Below are positions 1-8,103 of a stretch of DNA of 31,120 nt, piece after piece. Below the pieces are notes generated by a model. That model made no database searches. It was not told the origin of the DNA and saw only the letters and a list, made by a program, of their open reading frames with translations. The first letter of the stretch is position 1, and every line of letters starts with the position of its first letter. The DNA is from DASQVO01 sp035640715 (GTDB lineage: Bacteria; Actinomycetota; Actinomycetes; Streptosporangiales; Streptosporangiaceae). Made by a program: the position numbers and the translations under genes. The DNA lies in the NCBI GenBank assembly GCA_035640715.1, contig DASQVO010000531.1, forward strand, positions 1-31,120. Direction: 5' to 3'.

Positions 1-2
1 CC

Positions 3-326
3 GGGGAGAAGGTGATCTCCTCCACCTACGTCTGGCAGCTGCGCACCGGCCGCCGCGACAACCCCACCCAGAGGCACCTATCCGCATTGGCGGCCTTCTT
101 CGGCGTCTCCCCCATGTACTTCTTCGACGACGCCGAAGCGGACCGCGACGCGATCCCGCCGGAACTGATCGCCGCGCTAAAGGACGGCGAGGTCCGGGAG
201 ATAGCGCTGCGCGCAGCCGGGCTGTCCAGCCGGTCCCTGCAGGCCATCAGGGACATGATCGAAAGCGCCCGCACCGTCGAGGGCATGCCCGCCAGCCGCC
301 GGGCCAGGCGTGGCCGGGACACCTAG
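3..326 (+). CDS. XRE-family helix-turn-helix regulator, 5' end cut by the window
   Basis: The frame is already open at base 3 (residues GEK precede the first GTG at 12), so the gene begins left of the window. The visible 105 or so residues start inside a Cro/C1-type helix-turn-helix: STYVWQLRTGRRDNPTQRHL is the recognition-helix region, followed by LSALAAFFGVSPMYFFDD, the usual end of the XRE domain in actinomycete regulators. The rest (about 60 residues) is helical and ends in a basic tail, SRRARRGRD. Such proteins are soluble DNA-binding regulators; the target is not deducible. The neighbouring WhiB gene on the same strand, 220 bp away, fits a small regulatory module. Family assignment is firm; function is unknown. 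Confidence 0.8.
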   Translation, partial: GEKVISSTYVWQLRTGRRDNPTQRHLSALAAFFGVSPMYFFDDAEADRDAIPPELIAALKDGEVREIALRAAGLSSRSLQAIRDMIESARTVEGMPASRRARRGRDT

Positions 327-441
327 CCGTACTCCCCCGGCCGGGCGCGACAGCCCTGGCCGGATCCGCCGCAGGTGACCGATGGCGACGGTCCGCTGCC
401 ACGAGGCCAAGCGGCCAGCCAATGCCAGCCAGGGTGGTCCG

Positions 442-471
442 TTGACCGGCTCTATTAATATGGGTTTAAAT
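442..471 (+). promoter_or_regulatory. Candidate promoter for the WhiB gene
   Basis: TTGACC (442-447) and TTAAAT (466-471) are separated by 18 bp. They lie in the only AT-rich patch of the spacer between the XRE and WhiB genes, 75 bp before the WhiB start. The match to a housekeeping sigma consensus is good in the -35 box and moderate in the -10 box. Inferred by eye only. Confidence 0.4.
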
Positions 472-546
472 AGTCGACGCAACACCTATTTCAGCGTGTT
501 CACCGGGGTGCGGCTCCCCTGCCCCATCAGCAAGGGAGCCTTCCTC

Positions 547-885
547 ATGCCCGACGACACGGCCATCCCCAACGCAGCGGACGTGCTATCCCCTCAGCTT
601 CTGGAGCTGGCTGCTACGGACACCAGGCGGCGATGGAGCGTGCACGCGCTCTGCGCCACCACCGATCCGGAGATCTTCTTTCCGTCCACCGGCAGCCTGG
701 CCACCGAAGCCCGGGCCATCTGCGCGCAATGCCCTGTGTGCCGTAACTGCCTGGCCCATGCGATCGCAGCCGGTGAGCCGTTCGGCATCTGGGGCGGACT
801 CGATCCACAAGAGCGACGCGCCGTGCGGCGGCAGCTGCAGCGCCGGAAAACGAGCACGGCCACGGCCACCGGGATCACCGCGTGA
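547..885 (+). CDS. WhiB-family iron-sulfur transcription factor
   Basis: This 112-residue protein has the WhiB signature. Cys36 is followed by the CxxCxxxxxC cluster at Cys59, Cys62 and Cys68 (CAQCPVCRNC), with an extra Cys65 inside it. The beta-turn motif GIWGG is at about 80-84, followed by a basic tail (RRAVRRQLQRR). These four cysteines bind a 4Fe-4S cluster in the family, and the turn contacts the principal sigma factor. A longer frame runs upstream to 382, but the ATG at 547 follows AAGGGAG at a sensible distance and gives the normal family length. The TGA overlaps the next GTG by four bases, indicating translational coupling. WhiB paralogues on plasmids and phages are common, so it need not be a core developmental WhiB. 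Confidence 0.9.
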   Translation: MPDDTAIPNAADVLSPQLLELAATDTRRRWSVHALCATTDPEIFFPSTGSLATEARAICAQCPVCRNCLAHAIAAGEPFGIWGGLDPQERRAVRRQLQRRKTSTATATGITA

Positions 886-1451
886 CCCCCGAACAGCAGC
901 GGCTGCGCGCCAAGATCGCCGCCAGCGCCCGCTGGTCACGGCCCATGGCGCGCGCCGACCAGGCTGATGCCGCCCGGTCCGCTCTGCTGGCCCGGCTGGA
1001 ACGCCAAGTCGACCCGGACAGGCAACTCACGCCCGATGAACGGGCTCTCCTTGTGCGCGCCGCGGCGAGGCAGCTTTCCGCCAAGCTCAATGCCGCCAGA
1101 GCGCGAAAGCGCGCCGCCAGAACATTACGGCATCCACATCACCCATCTGCCCGAATCCGCATTGCAGGCTGGAATGGGCACAATAGCGTCCCGCGATTTC
1201 CAGTTTCTGGCGACAGGTCATATGAAATTTCATCTGCATCGTTCCAGTGCAGACAGGAATACTTTCCTGGCCCGGCTGCAGCATTGGGAGGGAGAATACG
1301 GCCCAGCCTCCATCGCAATACCCTTCCCCAGCTGGACCGCTCGCTTTTAGCCCTGCTAGGTCACTCGCTGGCAAGCACCCCGGAAAATGCAGAACTGACA
1401 AATCCAGGGCTTTCCCGCGTTAGCATTCCGGTAATGGCGCGGCGCTTGTAA
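882..1451 (+). CDS. Conserved hypothetical protein coupled to WhiB, with a doubtful C-terminus
   Basis: GTG at 882 overlaps the WhiB stop (GTGA), so the two are likely co-translated. The first 80 or so residues (TPEQQRLRAKIAAS, then LERQVDPDRQLTPDERA, then a basic end ARARKRAARTL) match my recollection of a short, unnamed actinomycete family found beside XRE and WhiB genes; its members usually end about there. The remaining 105 residues, from about 1130 on, look unlike the start: the DNA is less GC-rich, composition is low in structure, and the frame ends inside a tRNA-like fragment. The real gene may stop near 1130 through a lost stop codon or a fusion. Function is unknown. Confidence 0.6.
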   Translation: MTPEQQRLRAKIAASARWSRPMARADQADAARSALLARLERQVDPDRQLTPDERALLVRAAARQLSAKLNAARARKRAARTLRHPHHPSARIRIAGWNGHNSVPRFPVSGDRSYEISSASFQCRQEYFPGPAAALGGRIRPSLHRNTLPQLDRSLLALLGHSLASTPENAELTNPGLSRVSIPVMARRL

Positions 1452-1482
1452 GGCGAGTGCTCTAACACTGAGCTATGCGCCC
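1443..1482 (-). pseudogene. 5' half of a tRNA-Val(UAC) gene
   Basis: Read on the minus strand from 1482, the sequence gives a 7-nt acceptor strand GGGCGCA, TA, a D-stem GCTC/GAGC enclosing AGTGTTA, A26, then anticodon stem CTCGC, loop CTTACAA (anticodon UAC, valine) and GCG of the 3' stem. Beyond that the match stops: the last two stem bases do not pair, and there is no T-arm (no GGTTCGA), no matching 3' acceptor strand and no CCA. It is therefore a fragment that ends at the anticodon stem, not a working tRNA. It overlaps the end of the upstream hypothetical frame. Confidence 0.65.
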
Positions 1483-1838
1483 GGCGTCCCGGCCACTCCG
1501 GTCGGCGACGGGATCCCAGCTAGAGTACCGGTTCCGGCACTCCAGTGGGCCGCGAGCACCCCCTTCGAGCGCAGTGCCCCGGCAGGCCAGACAGCGGGTC
1601 ACCTGTTGATCCAGCGGATCGACCAGCCATCGCGGCCACCGTCCACAGTCACCCTGCCGACGACGCTCAACGTCGCGAGCAGCTCATCGCCCGCGCGCTG
1701 ACTTCATCTGGGACCGCCCAGCGGCTGCCTGCGGCGCTCCGCCCCGCCCTGGCCTGGTCGGCGGAAGGCCACATCCGGCAGGCCGGGTTCCGGTTATGGC
1801 CTGCCGGTCCGCGCATCCCCCCGGCGGATTGGACCGAC
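1483..1838. other. Gene-poor spacer, nothing assigned
   Basis: Frames here are continuations of antisense shadows of the beta-galactosidase. I see no start with a ribosome-binding site, no recognisable protein motif and no convincing terminator. A stretch at about 1650-1790 could be remnant coding sequence, but I cannot name a family. Confidence 0.4.
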
Positions 1839-4727
1839 TTACCTGTCGATCGGGCGGAACGTCACCGTGAACGTCGCCGGGACGGCCGGCAGCCGGTAGC
1901 TGGGCAGGACACCCGGACCACACGAGGCCGAGCCCAGGCCATTCTGGGCGTAATCGAGATTCAGCCAGATCCGCTCGCCCGTCTCCAGGTCGAACCGATG
2001 GCGGGCGGCATCGAGAGCTTCGGTCGTCCACCGGCGTGCGGTGACGTCGATCCAGGGATCCCCGGCCACGGCCAGGCCTGCTCCGGCATCGTCTTGCAAC
2101 GTCATCCAGCGGACATCGGCCCGGTTCCCGTTTTCCTGCGGAAACACATAGGGCGTCTGCAGCTCATCCACCCTGGCCCGGAACCGCCCAACGCGCACGG
2201 CGCACCGGGAGTCCCGGTATGCCTCTCCCGGGCCCAGGCCGAACCATTCGATGTTCTGCAGTTCGCCCGGCAGCGCCATGCGCAGGCCCAGACGGGGCAG
2301 CGGCAGCTCCCAGTCGCCATCAGGTGACACCTCGACCGTCAGCCGCAGCGCCTCTCCGTCCGCCGTCCACCGGTACGTGGTGAACAAGCCCAGGCGGGTC
2401 GCGGCCGGAGCGACGCGGGTGCGCACGACCAGCTCGTCCGGGCCAGCCGCCACCTCGTCGATCCGGTGCTGCATCCGGTGCAGGCCCAGCTCCCGCCACG
2501 CCAGCTCATTCGGGTCGCGGGAGAACCAGCGGTCGTTGTCGATCGGCGCCCGCCACACGTCGAGTTGCGGGCCTTCGACGGGGATGACGCCCAGCCAGCC
2601 GAGCCGGCCATCTGCCGCGGCGAATACCCCCGGCCCGACCCGTATGTCCTGAGGTGTGGCCGTCACCGGCCCGCGCGGGCCGGCGGCGCGCGGGCTCGCG
2701 TCCCCGGCCTTCAGCTGCCCCCAGCCGATCTCGTGCCCGGCCGGCGCCCACGGGGTGTCCTGCGCCAGAACCGCCCGGACGGTCAGCCATGCTTCCCCGG
2801 TTACCGGGGGAAGCTCTGGCAACGGCACCACCACGGACTGGCCCGGTCCGGTGTCCGGCACCTGCAGCCACCCGGTCGCCTGCTCGATGCCCTCGTCCTC
2901 GACGGACCACACGAAGTGCAGGTGGGAAAGCCCGAGAAAGTCGTACCGGTTGGAGATCCGCAGCCCGCCGTCCTCGCCGCTGATCCGGACCGGCTCGATG
3001 ACCTTCTTGTACTCCAGCAGCCCCGGGGACGGCGTCCGGTCGGGAAACAGCAAGCCGTCGGCCACGAAGTTGGCGTCGTGCAGCGGCTCGCCGAAGTCTC
3101 CGCCGTAGCCGAAGTACTCGCCGCGCGGCGTGCGGACGCGGATCCCGTGGTCGATCCACTCCCAGATGAATCCGCCCTGGCATCGCGGATAGGTGTCGAA
3201 CAGTTCCTGGTATTCACTCAGGCCGCCCGGCCCGTTGCCCATGGCGTGGCCGTATTCGCACATGATGAACGGCATGGCCCGGCGCCGGGCGTCCAGTTCC
3301 GGGTCCTCCAGCGGTTCCTCTTTACGCTGCCCGATGAGCTCGACCTCCGCGTGCGGGGGGTACATGAGGCTGTAGATGTCGACGTCGCGGCAGGTGTAGT
3401 CCCGTTCGTAGTGCAGCGGCCGGGATGGATCACGCTCGCGGGCCCAGCGCGCCATGGCGCGCAGATTGCGGCCGCTGCCACTCTCGTTGCCCAGCGACCA
3501 CATGATGATGCTCGGATGGTTCTTGTCCCGCTCCGCCATCCGGCGCATCCGGTGCACCAGCTCGTCACACCAGGCCGGTTCGTCGGCCGGATTGCCGGGG
3601 ATCACGCCTTCCCGGGCCGGGAAGAACCCGTGCGTTTCCAGGTCGCATTCGTCGATGACGTAGAGGCCGTGGGTGTCGCACAGGTCGAGAAAGCGGGGGT
3701 CGGGCGGATAGTGGCTGGTCCGCACGCTGTTGATGTTGTGCCGCTTCATGAGCAGGACGTCTTCGAGCATGGTCGCCGCGGTGAGCGCCCGACCCCGGTC
3801 GGGGTCGAACTCGTGCCGGTTCACCCCGCGCAGCAGCACCCGGCGCCCGTTCACGGTCAGGACGCCGTCGGCGATGGCCACCCGGCGGAAGCCGATCCGC
3901 AACGGGATCCGCTCCGCTTCGGTCGCGAGCTCCCCGTCGTACAGGCGCGGCGACTCCGCCGACCACGGTTCCACCGCAGGGACCGGGACGACCTCCCCGG
4001 CCGCGGCGTCGATGCCGAGTTCCGGGACCGTGACGCGGGCGGGGACGTCCGCCTCGACGGTCAGCGTGCCGCCCCCGGTCCGATGCTCGTAATCGGCGTG
4101 CAGGAAATAGTCGTCGATGCCACCGGCTGGACGCACCGCCAAGGTCACCCGCCGGAAAATGCCCGACAGCCACCACATGTCCTGATCCTCCAGGTAGCTG
4201 CCGGAGGACCACTGATGCACCCGGACAGCCAGAAGTTCCGCGCCCTCCCAGGTCAGGGCGCCGGTGACGTCGAACTCGACCGGGAGCCGGCTGCCCGAGG
4301 TGATGCCGATCTCGGTCCCGTTCAGCCAGACCCGCGCGCACGAGTCCACGCCGTCGAACCGCAGGACGATCCGCTGCCCCCGCCAGCTGGACGGCACCCT
4401 GAAGGCGGCACGGTAATCGCCGGTGGGGTTCTCCGTCGGCACGCGCGGCGGGTCGACCGGGAACGGGTACCGGACGTTCGTATAGGCCGGAGCCCCGTAC
4501 CCATGCAGTTGCCAGTGGGAGGGCACGGGCAGCGCCGCCCAGCCGCCGTCGTCAAAGCCGGGTTCCACGAAGTCCAGCGGCGCGTCGGCCCGCGGGGACC
4601 AGCGAAATCTCCAGTCACCCGACAGATCCAGCGTGGGCGCGTCCGAGGTGAACCAGGCCCGGGGCGGCCTAGCGCCCGACGTCGGCTGGAAGCGCTCCCA
4701 GTATGGAGTGGTCATTACTCGGATCAC
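1839..4727 (-). CDS. lacZ: GH2 beta-galactosidase
   Basis: This 962-residue protein is close to the length of E. coli LacZ. It has the full GH2 layout: an N-terminal jelly-roll (about 35-200, with WFTSDAPTLDLSGDWRF and PVPSHWQLHGYG), an immunoglobulin-like domain (about 200-285), the TIM barrel (about 285-590), and C-terminal domains including the LacZ small chain. The acid/base Glu is at about 415 in MWSLGNESG and the nucleophile Glu at about 491 in FIMCEYGHAMGNG. RTSHYPPDP at about 336 is also typical. No signal peptide is visible, so it is cytoplasmic and hydrolyses imported beta-galactosides. GTG 4727 follows AAGGGA closely; ATG 4715, four codons on, is an alternative. It is preceded by the tail of a sugar permease, suggesting it once closed a transport operon. 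Confidence 0.95.
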   Translation of the reverse strand: MIRVMTTPYWERFQPTSGARPPRAWFTSDAPTLDLSGDWRFRWSPRADAPLDFVEPGFDDGGWAALPVPSHWQLHGYGAPAYTNVRYPFPVDPPRVPTENPTGDYRAAFRVPSSWRGQRIVLRFDGVDSCARVWLNGTEIGITSGSRLPVEFDVTGALTWEGAELLAVRVHQWSSGSYLEDQDMWWLSGIFRRVTLAVRPAGGIDDYFLHADYEHRTGGGTLTVEADVPARVTVPELGIDAAAGEVVPVPAVEPWSAESPRLYDGELATEAERIPLRIGFRRVAIADGVLTVNGRRVLLRGVNRHEFDPDRGRALTAATMLEDVLLMKRHNINSVRTSHYPPDPRFLDLCDTHGLYVIDECDLETHGFFPAREGVIPGNPADEPAWCDELVHRMRRMAERDKNHPSIIMWSLGNESGSGRNLRAMARWARERDPSRPLHYERDYTCRDVDIYSLMYPPHAEVELIGQRKEEPLEDPELDARRRAMPFIMCEYGHAMGNGPGGLSEYQELFDTYPRCQGGFIWEWIDHGIRVRTPRGEYFGYGGDFGEPLHDANFVADGLLFPDRTPSPGLLEYKKVIEPVRISGEDGGLRISNRYDFLGLSHLHFVWSVEDEGIEQATGWLQVPDTGPGQSVVVPLPELPPVTGEAWLTVRAVLAQDTPWAPAGHEIGWGQLKAGDASPRAAGPRGPVTATPQDIRVGPGVFAAADGRLGWLGVIPVEGPQLDVWRAPIDNDRWFSRDPNELAWRELGLHRMQHRIDEVAAGPDELVVRTRVAPAATRLGLFTTYRWTADGEALRLTVEVSPDGDWELPLPRLGLRMALPGELQNIEWFGLGPGEAYRDSRCAVRVGRFRARVDELQTPYVFPQENGNRADVRWMTLQDDAGAGLAVAGDPWIDVTARRWTTEALDAARHRFDLETGERIWLNLDYAQNGLGSASCGPGVLPSYRLPAVPATFTVTFRPIDR

Positions 4728-4839
4728 GGTTCCCTTTCGTGGGATGGCCGGCCAGGGACAAGACAGGGTAGGTTACGGGCCCGGCCGTGAAAGCCGGGTC
4801 ACTGGGATGACAGGCGGCGGTGCGGTTATCCCCGGATGG

Positions 4840-5000
4840 CCCCCACCGCGACCCTCTACGCCAGTAGCGCTGCAGGGCCAGGAAGGCGATGATCAGGGGA
4901 ACGACCGAGACAAGCACGCCGGTCACCACCAAGGCGGTGACGTTCAGCCCGCCACCGCGATCCCGTCCGGATTGGCAGTCACGAACACGACAATCTTTCG
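4840..5000 (-). pseudogene. Decayed C-terminal tail of a MalG-type sugar ABC permease
   Basis: On the minus strand from about 4960 the translation reads GLNVTALVVTGVLVSVVPLI then IAFLALQRYWRRG. This is the last transmembrane helix and QRY-type tail of carbohydrate permeases of the MalG family. Upstream, a frame one base away gives IVVFVTANPDGIAVAGG, which fits the preceding periplasmic segment, so at least one frameshift is likely. The usual ending (GLTAGAVKG) is missing and the frame runs on into the lacZ start. Nothing of the rest of the permease is present; a terminator and an unrelated gene lie upstream. It differs from the intact MalG at 8104-9021, so it came from another transporter, probably one paired with lacZ. 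Confidence 0.55.
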
Positions 5001-5054
5001 GCGCCCAGCGGATCGGTTTTTAGGTGGAACCGGCGCACCGAATGCTTTTAGTCC

Positions 5055-5098
5055 GCGGGCGGCAAGGGGCCCCGAAAACGGGGTCCCTTGCCGCCCGC
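5055..5098 (-). terminator. Strong hairpin terminator behind the beta-helix gene
   Basis: Arms at 5055-5074 and 5079-5098 form a 20-bp stem, with one G.U pair on one strand, around an AAAA loop. It begins four bases after the stop codon of the gene ending at 5103. There is no long U-tract, as is common in high-GC actinomycetes. Confidence 0.75.
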
Positions 5099-5102
5099 CC
5101 GT

Positions 5103-7898
5103 TTACTTCTGGCCGTATACGCCGATTTCGCTGACGGCCATCTGCCCGCCGGTCTGCCCGCCGCCGTCTGGCCGGTCGGCGATGATCCGGATGTACCGGG
5201 CGGTGACCGGGTAAGCAAGCTGGACGCCGGACAGGCCGCCCGCAGTGTCCGCATGCCGGGCGACGGTCCAGAATGTCGACCCGTTGAGCGAGACGTCGAT
5301 GTGCCAGTTGGTCGCGAACTTGTCGTCGGGCTGCAGCAGCGAGATCACGTTGATGGACTCGGGGCGCTGCAGGTCGATCTGCTGGATCCAGCGGTACTGA
5401 CCGGTGGCTTGCGACCAGGTGGTGGGGTCGCCGTCGTCCGCGTAGGAGGGCAGCGAGTTGGGTTGCATGTCGGCCTGGGTGCCGTCGATGAACAGCGCCT
5501 GCGCAGGCTTGTCCAGCGCCAGGTTCGGGTTCCCGCCGGACGGGGCGTAGGCGCCGACCTCGCTGATGGCCATCTGGTCGCCGCGCTGGCCCCAGTTGTC
5601 GGGCTTGTCGGCGACGATGCGCAGGTACCGTGCGGTGATCGGGGTGGAAAAGACCACGGGGATGGTTCCCCAGCCGCTGTCGTGCACGGTGCCGACGGTG
5701 GTCCAGTTGGTGCCGTCGGTGGACGCGTCGACGTGGAAGTCGGTCGCGAAGTGCGGTTGCGGCATGCCAACGGTCATGTAGCCGAGCGTGTCCTCCTGCT
5801 GCAGGTCCACGACTAGCTGCCAGCGGAACTGGCCGCTGGCCTGGACGTAGGTGCTGGGGTTCCCGTCGGTGGCGTAGGAGAGCTGCGAGTAGGGCTGCAG
5901 CTGCGCCGTGCTGCCGTCGAGGTACTGCGCCTGCACAGACTTGCCGAGCGCGAGGTTGACCGGGGCACGGCCGGCGGGAGCCTGGGCGAGATGGGCGTAG
6001 GCGGGTTCCAGGCCGGCGTTGTCGAGGAGCGCGGCGGGCACGCCGCTGCCATCCGATCCGACCTGGGTGTTGCCGCTGATGGTGGCGTCACTCGGGTTGC
6101 CGCAGGGCCAGTCCGGGGTGAGGTCCTCGAAGTAGTTGCCGGTGAAGGAGAAGTCCCCGTATGGTGTGCCGTCCTGCTCGTTGCATCCGCCCATCGACGG
6201 GGTGTTGTTGCCGTAGGCGGCGTTGTCGGTCATGGTCACGTACTGGCTGCCGCCGTCGGTGTAGATCGCGTGGCCGCCGCCGGCCGCGTAGCGGACGACG
6301 TTCCCGCTGATGACAAGCCCGTTGGCGAGCGAGTCGCCTTCCTGTCCCAGCACGTAGATGCCGCCGCCGTCGGAGCGCTGCTGCATGTAGTCAAAGATCA
6401 GGTTGTCCAGGATCTTGTTGCCTGAGGTCTCCGTCGGGGTGCGTCCCCAGCCCCAGTTGGAGCTGATGCCGCTGTAGGGCACGTTGTTGACCTGGTTGTG
6501 CTCGATGATGTCGCCGCGGGTGTAGCCCTGGAAGATGCCGACACCGCCGGTGAACTCCACGGCGATGTTGTGCACCCAGTTATCGGCGATCGTGTTGTTC
6601 GCAGGAAGCAGGGCGACGTCGGCTGGGTCGGCATCGGTGCCGTTGCCGATCTCGAGGCCGTTGCCGGAGATGTCGGTGAAGACATTGCCGGTGATGGAGG
6701 AGTTGTCCACGTCCTGCCCGAGCTGGAGGCCCGCGGCGCCGAGGTGCTGGAAGGTGTCGCCGCTGATGGTCAGCCCGTCGGTGTGGTCGAACACCACATT
6801 GCCGGGAGTCATGGTCCAGCTGCCGTAGGGGCAGGTGCCCGGGTTGGTGCTGGAGAACCGGTTGCAAGAGCCCTGGTCCTGCCAGGCGTTGTCGCCGGTC
6901 AGGTGCATGTTGGCCTGGACCTCGGAGAATCCGCCGGGTCCACTCGGCGCGGTCCAGCCGACGTACTCGAAGGACAGGCCGATCAGGGAGAGGCCTGTCA
7001 GCGGCTGGGACTCCGTGCCGGTGCCCGAGACGAGGGTCTGCAGGCGCGGGATCTCCACGTCCGCCGTCCGCATGTCCTGGCCCTCGCGCGAGATGTAGTA
7101 GACGGTGTGCGCCGGCTGGTCCAGGTACCACTCCCCCGGCGCGTTCAGCAGTTCTTTCGCGTTCTCGACGTAGCTGGGCCGGTCGGCGTTGACCCCGTAT
7201 TGCTTCATGGTCGAGTTCTGGAAGCAGGGCTCGTCCATCGTGACGGTCGTTCCCGAGACGGATGCGACGCCGCAGCGAATCTGGGTCCAGCCCACGTTGT
7301 AGACGAACTCCACGTCAGAGATGTTTCCCCAGCTGTCGAGAGTCGTGTCCGAGGTGGTGTAGCCGGTCGGCGTGCGGGTGAACCCGGTCGGATCCGGCCC
7401 GGACGCGCGGTTCGCGCGGACTCCGTTGACGTACAGCTGGCGGGTCTGGGTGCCGGGGGGAACCTGCGCTTCCCACACACCGCCCGCGGTCTGCGTCCAG
7501 CCGGTGATCCGCTCGCCGCCGCTGATCACAGGGTGCGCGCCGGGCGCGGCCTCGTAGGTGACGGTGTAGCCGCCGGTGCCCGAGTCGCCCTTCGCCGCAT
7601 CGAAGGCGAGGGTCGTGCCGAGCCGGTAGGTGCCGTCGGCAAGGACGACATCGATGTTGCCGCTCATCGACCGGGTCGCGCGGCGGACCTTCGCCTGGGC
7701 AGCGTGGAGCGAGCACGGATTGTGTACGGTGCACGCGCTCCCATAGCCGTCGGGTGAGACGAAATAGACGGTGGCCGACGCGGCCGCGGCGGCCGAGCCG
7801 GCTAGTGCACTGGTTCCTGCGACGGCGCCGGCCAGCAGGGCGAGCGCTGTCACGAGCCCGCCCCACAGCCGGGCGTAGCGGGTCCGGCGTTGTTGCAT
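5103..7898 (-). CDS. Secreted right-handed beta-helix glycan-active protein with two discoidin domains
   Basis: The ATG at 7898 follows AGGGAG at 7-bp spacing; an in-frame ATG at 7919 lacks this and is rejected. Residues 1-40 form a signal peptide (basic start QQRRTRYAR, hydrophobic core, AAAASA end). Then comes a domain with VYFVSPDG and PCSLHAAQAKVRRA, followed by YEAAPGAHPVISGGERITGW and LYVNGVRANRA. That series is typical of beta-helix polysaccharide lyases and GH141-like enzymes. PbH1-type repeats (SGNVFTDISGNGLEIGN, NNVPYSGISSNWGWG) fill the middle. Two tandem F5/8-type discoidin modules follow (about 650-785 and 790-931), each ending in an ARYLRI/ARYIRI strand and a SEVGAY/SEIGVY motif; they would bind cell-wall or plant glycans. 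It is last in the sugar-transport operon. An alpha-L-fucosidase-like activity would suit the neighbourhood but is inference. Confidence 0.85.
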   Translation of the reverse strand: MQQRRTRYARLWGGLVTALALLAGAVAGTSALAGSAAAAASATVYFVSPDGYGSACTVHNPCSLHAAQAKVRRATRSMSGNIDVVLADGTYRLGTTLAFDAAKGDSGTGGYTVTYEAAPGAHPVISGGERITGWTQTAGGVWEAQVPPGTQTRQLYVNGVRANRASGPDPTGFTRTPTGYTTSDTTLDSWGNISDVEFVYNVGWTQIRCGVASVSGTTVTMDEPCFQNSTMKQYGVNADRPSYVENAKELLNAPGEWYLDQPAHTVYYISREGQDMRTADVEIPRLQTLVSGTGTESQPLTGLSLIGLSFEYVGWTAPSGPGGFSEVQANMHLTGDNAWQDQGSCNRFSSTNPGTCPYGSWTMTPGNVVFDHTDGLTISGDTFQHLGAAGLQLGQDVDNSSITGNVFTDISGNGLEIGNGTDADPADVALLPANNTIADNWVHNIAVEFTGGVGIFQGYTRGDIIEHNQVNNVPYSGISSNWGWGRTPTETSGNKILDNLIFDYMQQRSDGGGIYVLGQEGDSLANGLVISGNVVRYAAGGGHAIYTDGGSQYVTMTDNAAYGNNTPSMGGCNEQDGTPYGDFSFTGNYFEDLTPDWPCGNPSDATISGNTQVGSDGSGVPAALLDNAGLEPAYAHLAQAPAGRAPVNLALGKSVQAQYLDGSTAQLQPYSQLSYATDGNPSTYVQASGQFRWQLVVDLQQEDTLGYMTVGMPQPHFATDFHVDASTDGTNWTTVGTVHDSGWGTIPVVFSTPITARYLRIVADKPDNWGQRGDQMAISEVGAYAPSGGNPNLALDKPAQALFIDGTQADMQPNSLPSYADDGDPTTWSQATGQYRWIQQIDLQRPESINVISLLQPDDKFATNWHIDVSLNGSTFWTVARHADTAGGLSGVQLAYPVTARYIRIIADRPDGGGQTGGQMAVSEIGVYGQK

Positions 7899-7951
7899 TG
7901 CTTTCTCCCTAGACGTCATTGGTCGGGATCGTTGGGAGTGGACTGCTGCCG

Positions 7952-8103
7952 CTAGCGCGGCAGCCGGAGCCCGTTCATGCCGCCGTCGACGGCGAGCGCC
8001 GCGCCGGTCACGAACGAGGCTTCAGCAGAGGCCAGATGATCGCGTCGGCGGCGGTGCGATGGCGCACCGCATCGAGCTCGTCGTCAGCGGCACCGGAGTC
8101 GCC
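7952..8103 (-). pseudogene. Frameshifted C-terminal remnant of a short-chain dehydrogenase
   Basis: The minus strand encodes ASAEASFVTGAALAVDGG then MNGLRLPR and a TAG at 7952-7954. This is the classic C-terminus of classical SDR enzymes (ASFVTG, then VDGG). Just upstream in another frame is TAADAIIW, which normally precedes LASAEASFVTG directly, and before it DDELDAV. A small frameshift at about 8033 therefore splits the tail, and the Rossmann fold and catalytic Tyr-Lys are gone. It sits between the MalG stop and the beta-helix gene. In sugar-acid operons this place is often held by a keto-deoxy-sugar-acid dehydrogenase. Confidence 0.7.

Noticed and set aside
1443..1482. A working tRNA-Val gene
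   Set aside because: T-arm, 3' acceptor strand and full anticodon stem are missing.
2466..4790. 774-residue plus-strand frame opposite lacZ
   Set aside because: It is antisense to a clear GH2 enzyme, rich in Arg, Pro and Val, with no domain; an effect of high GC content.
6498..7757. 419-residue plus-strand frame opposite the beta-helix gene
   Set aside because: Low-complexity Val/Gly/Ala composition antisense to a gene with a good start, signal peptide and domains.
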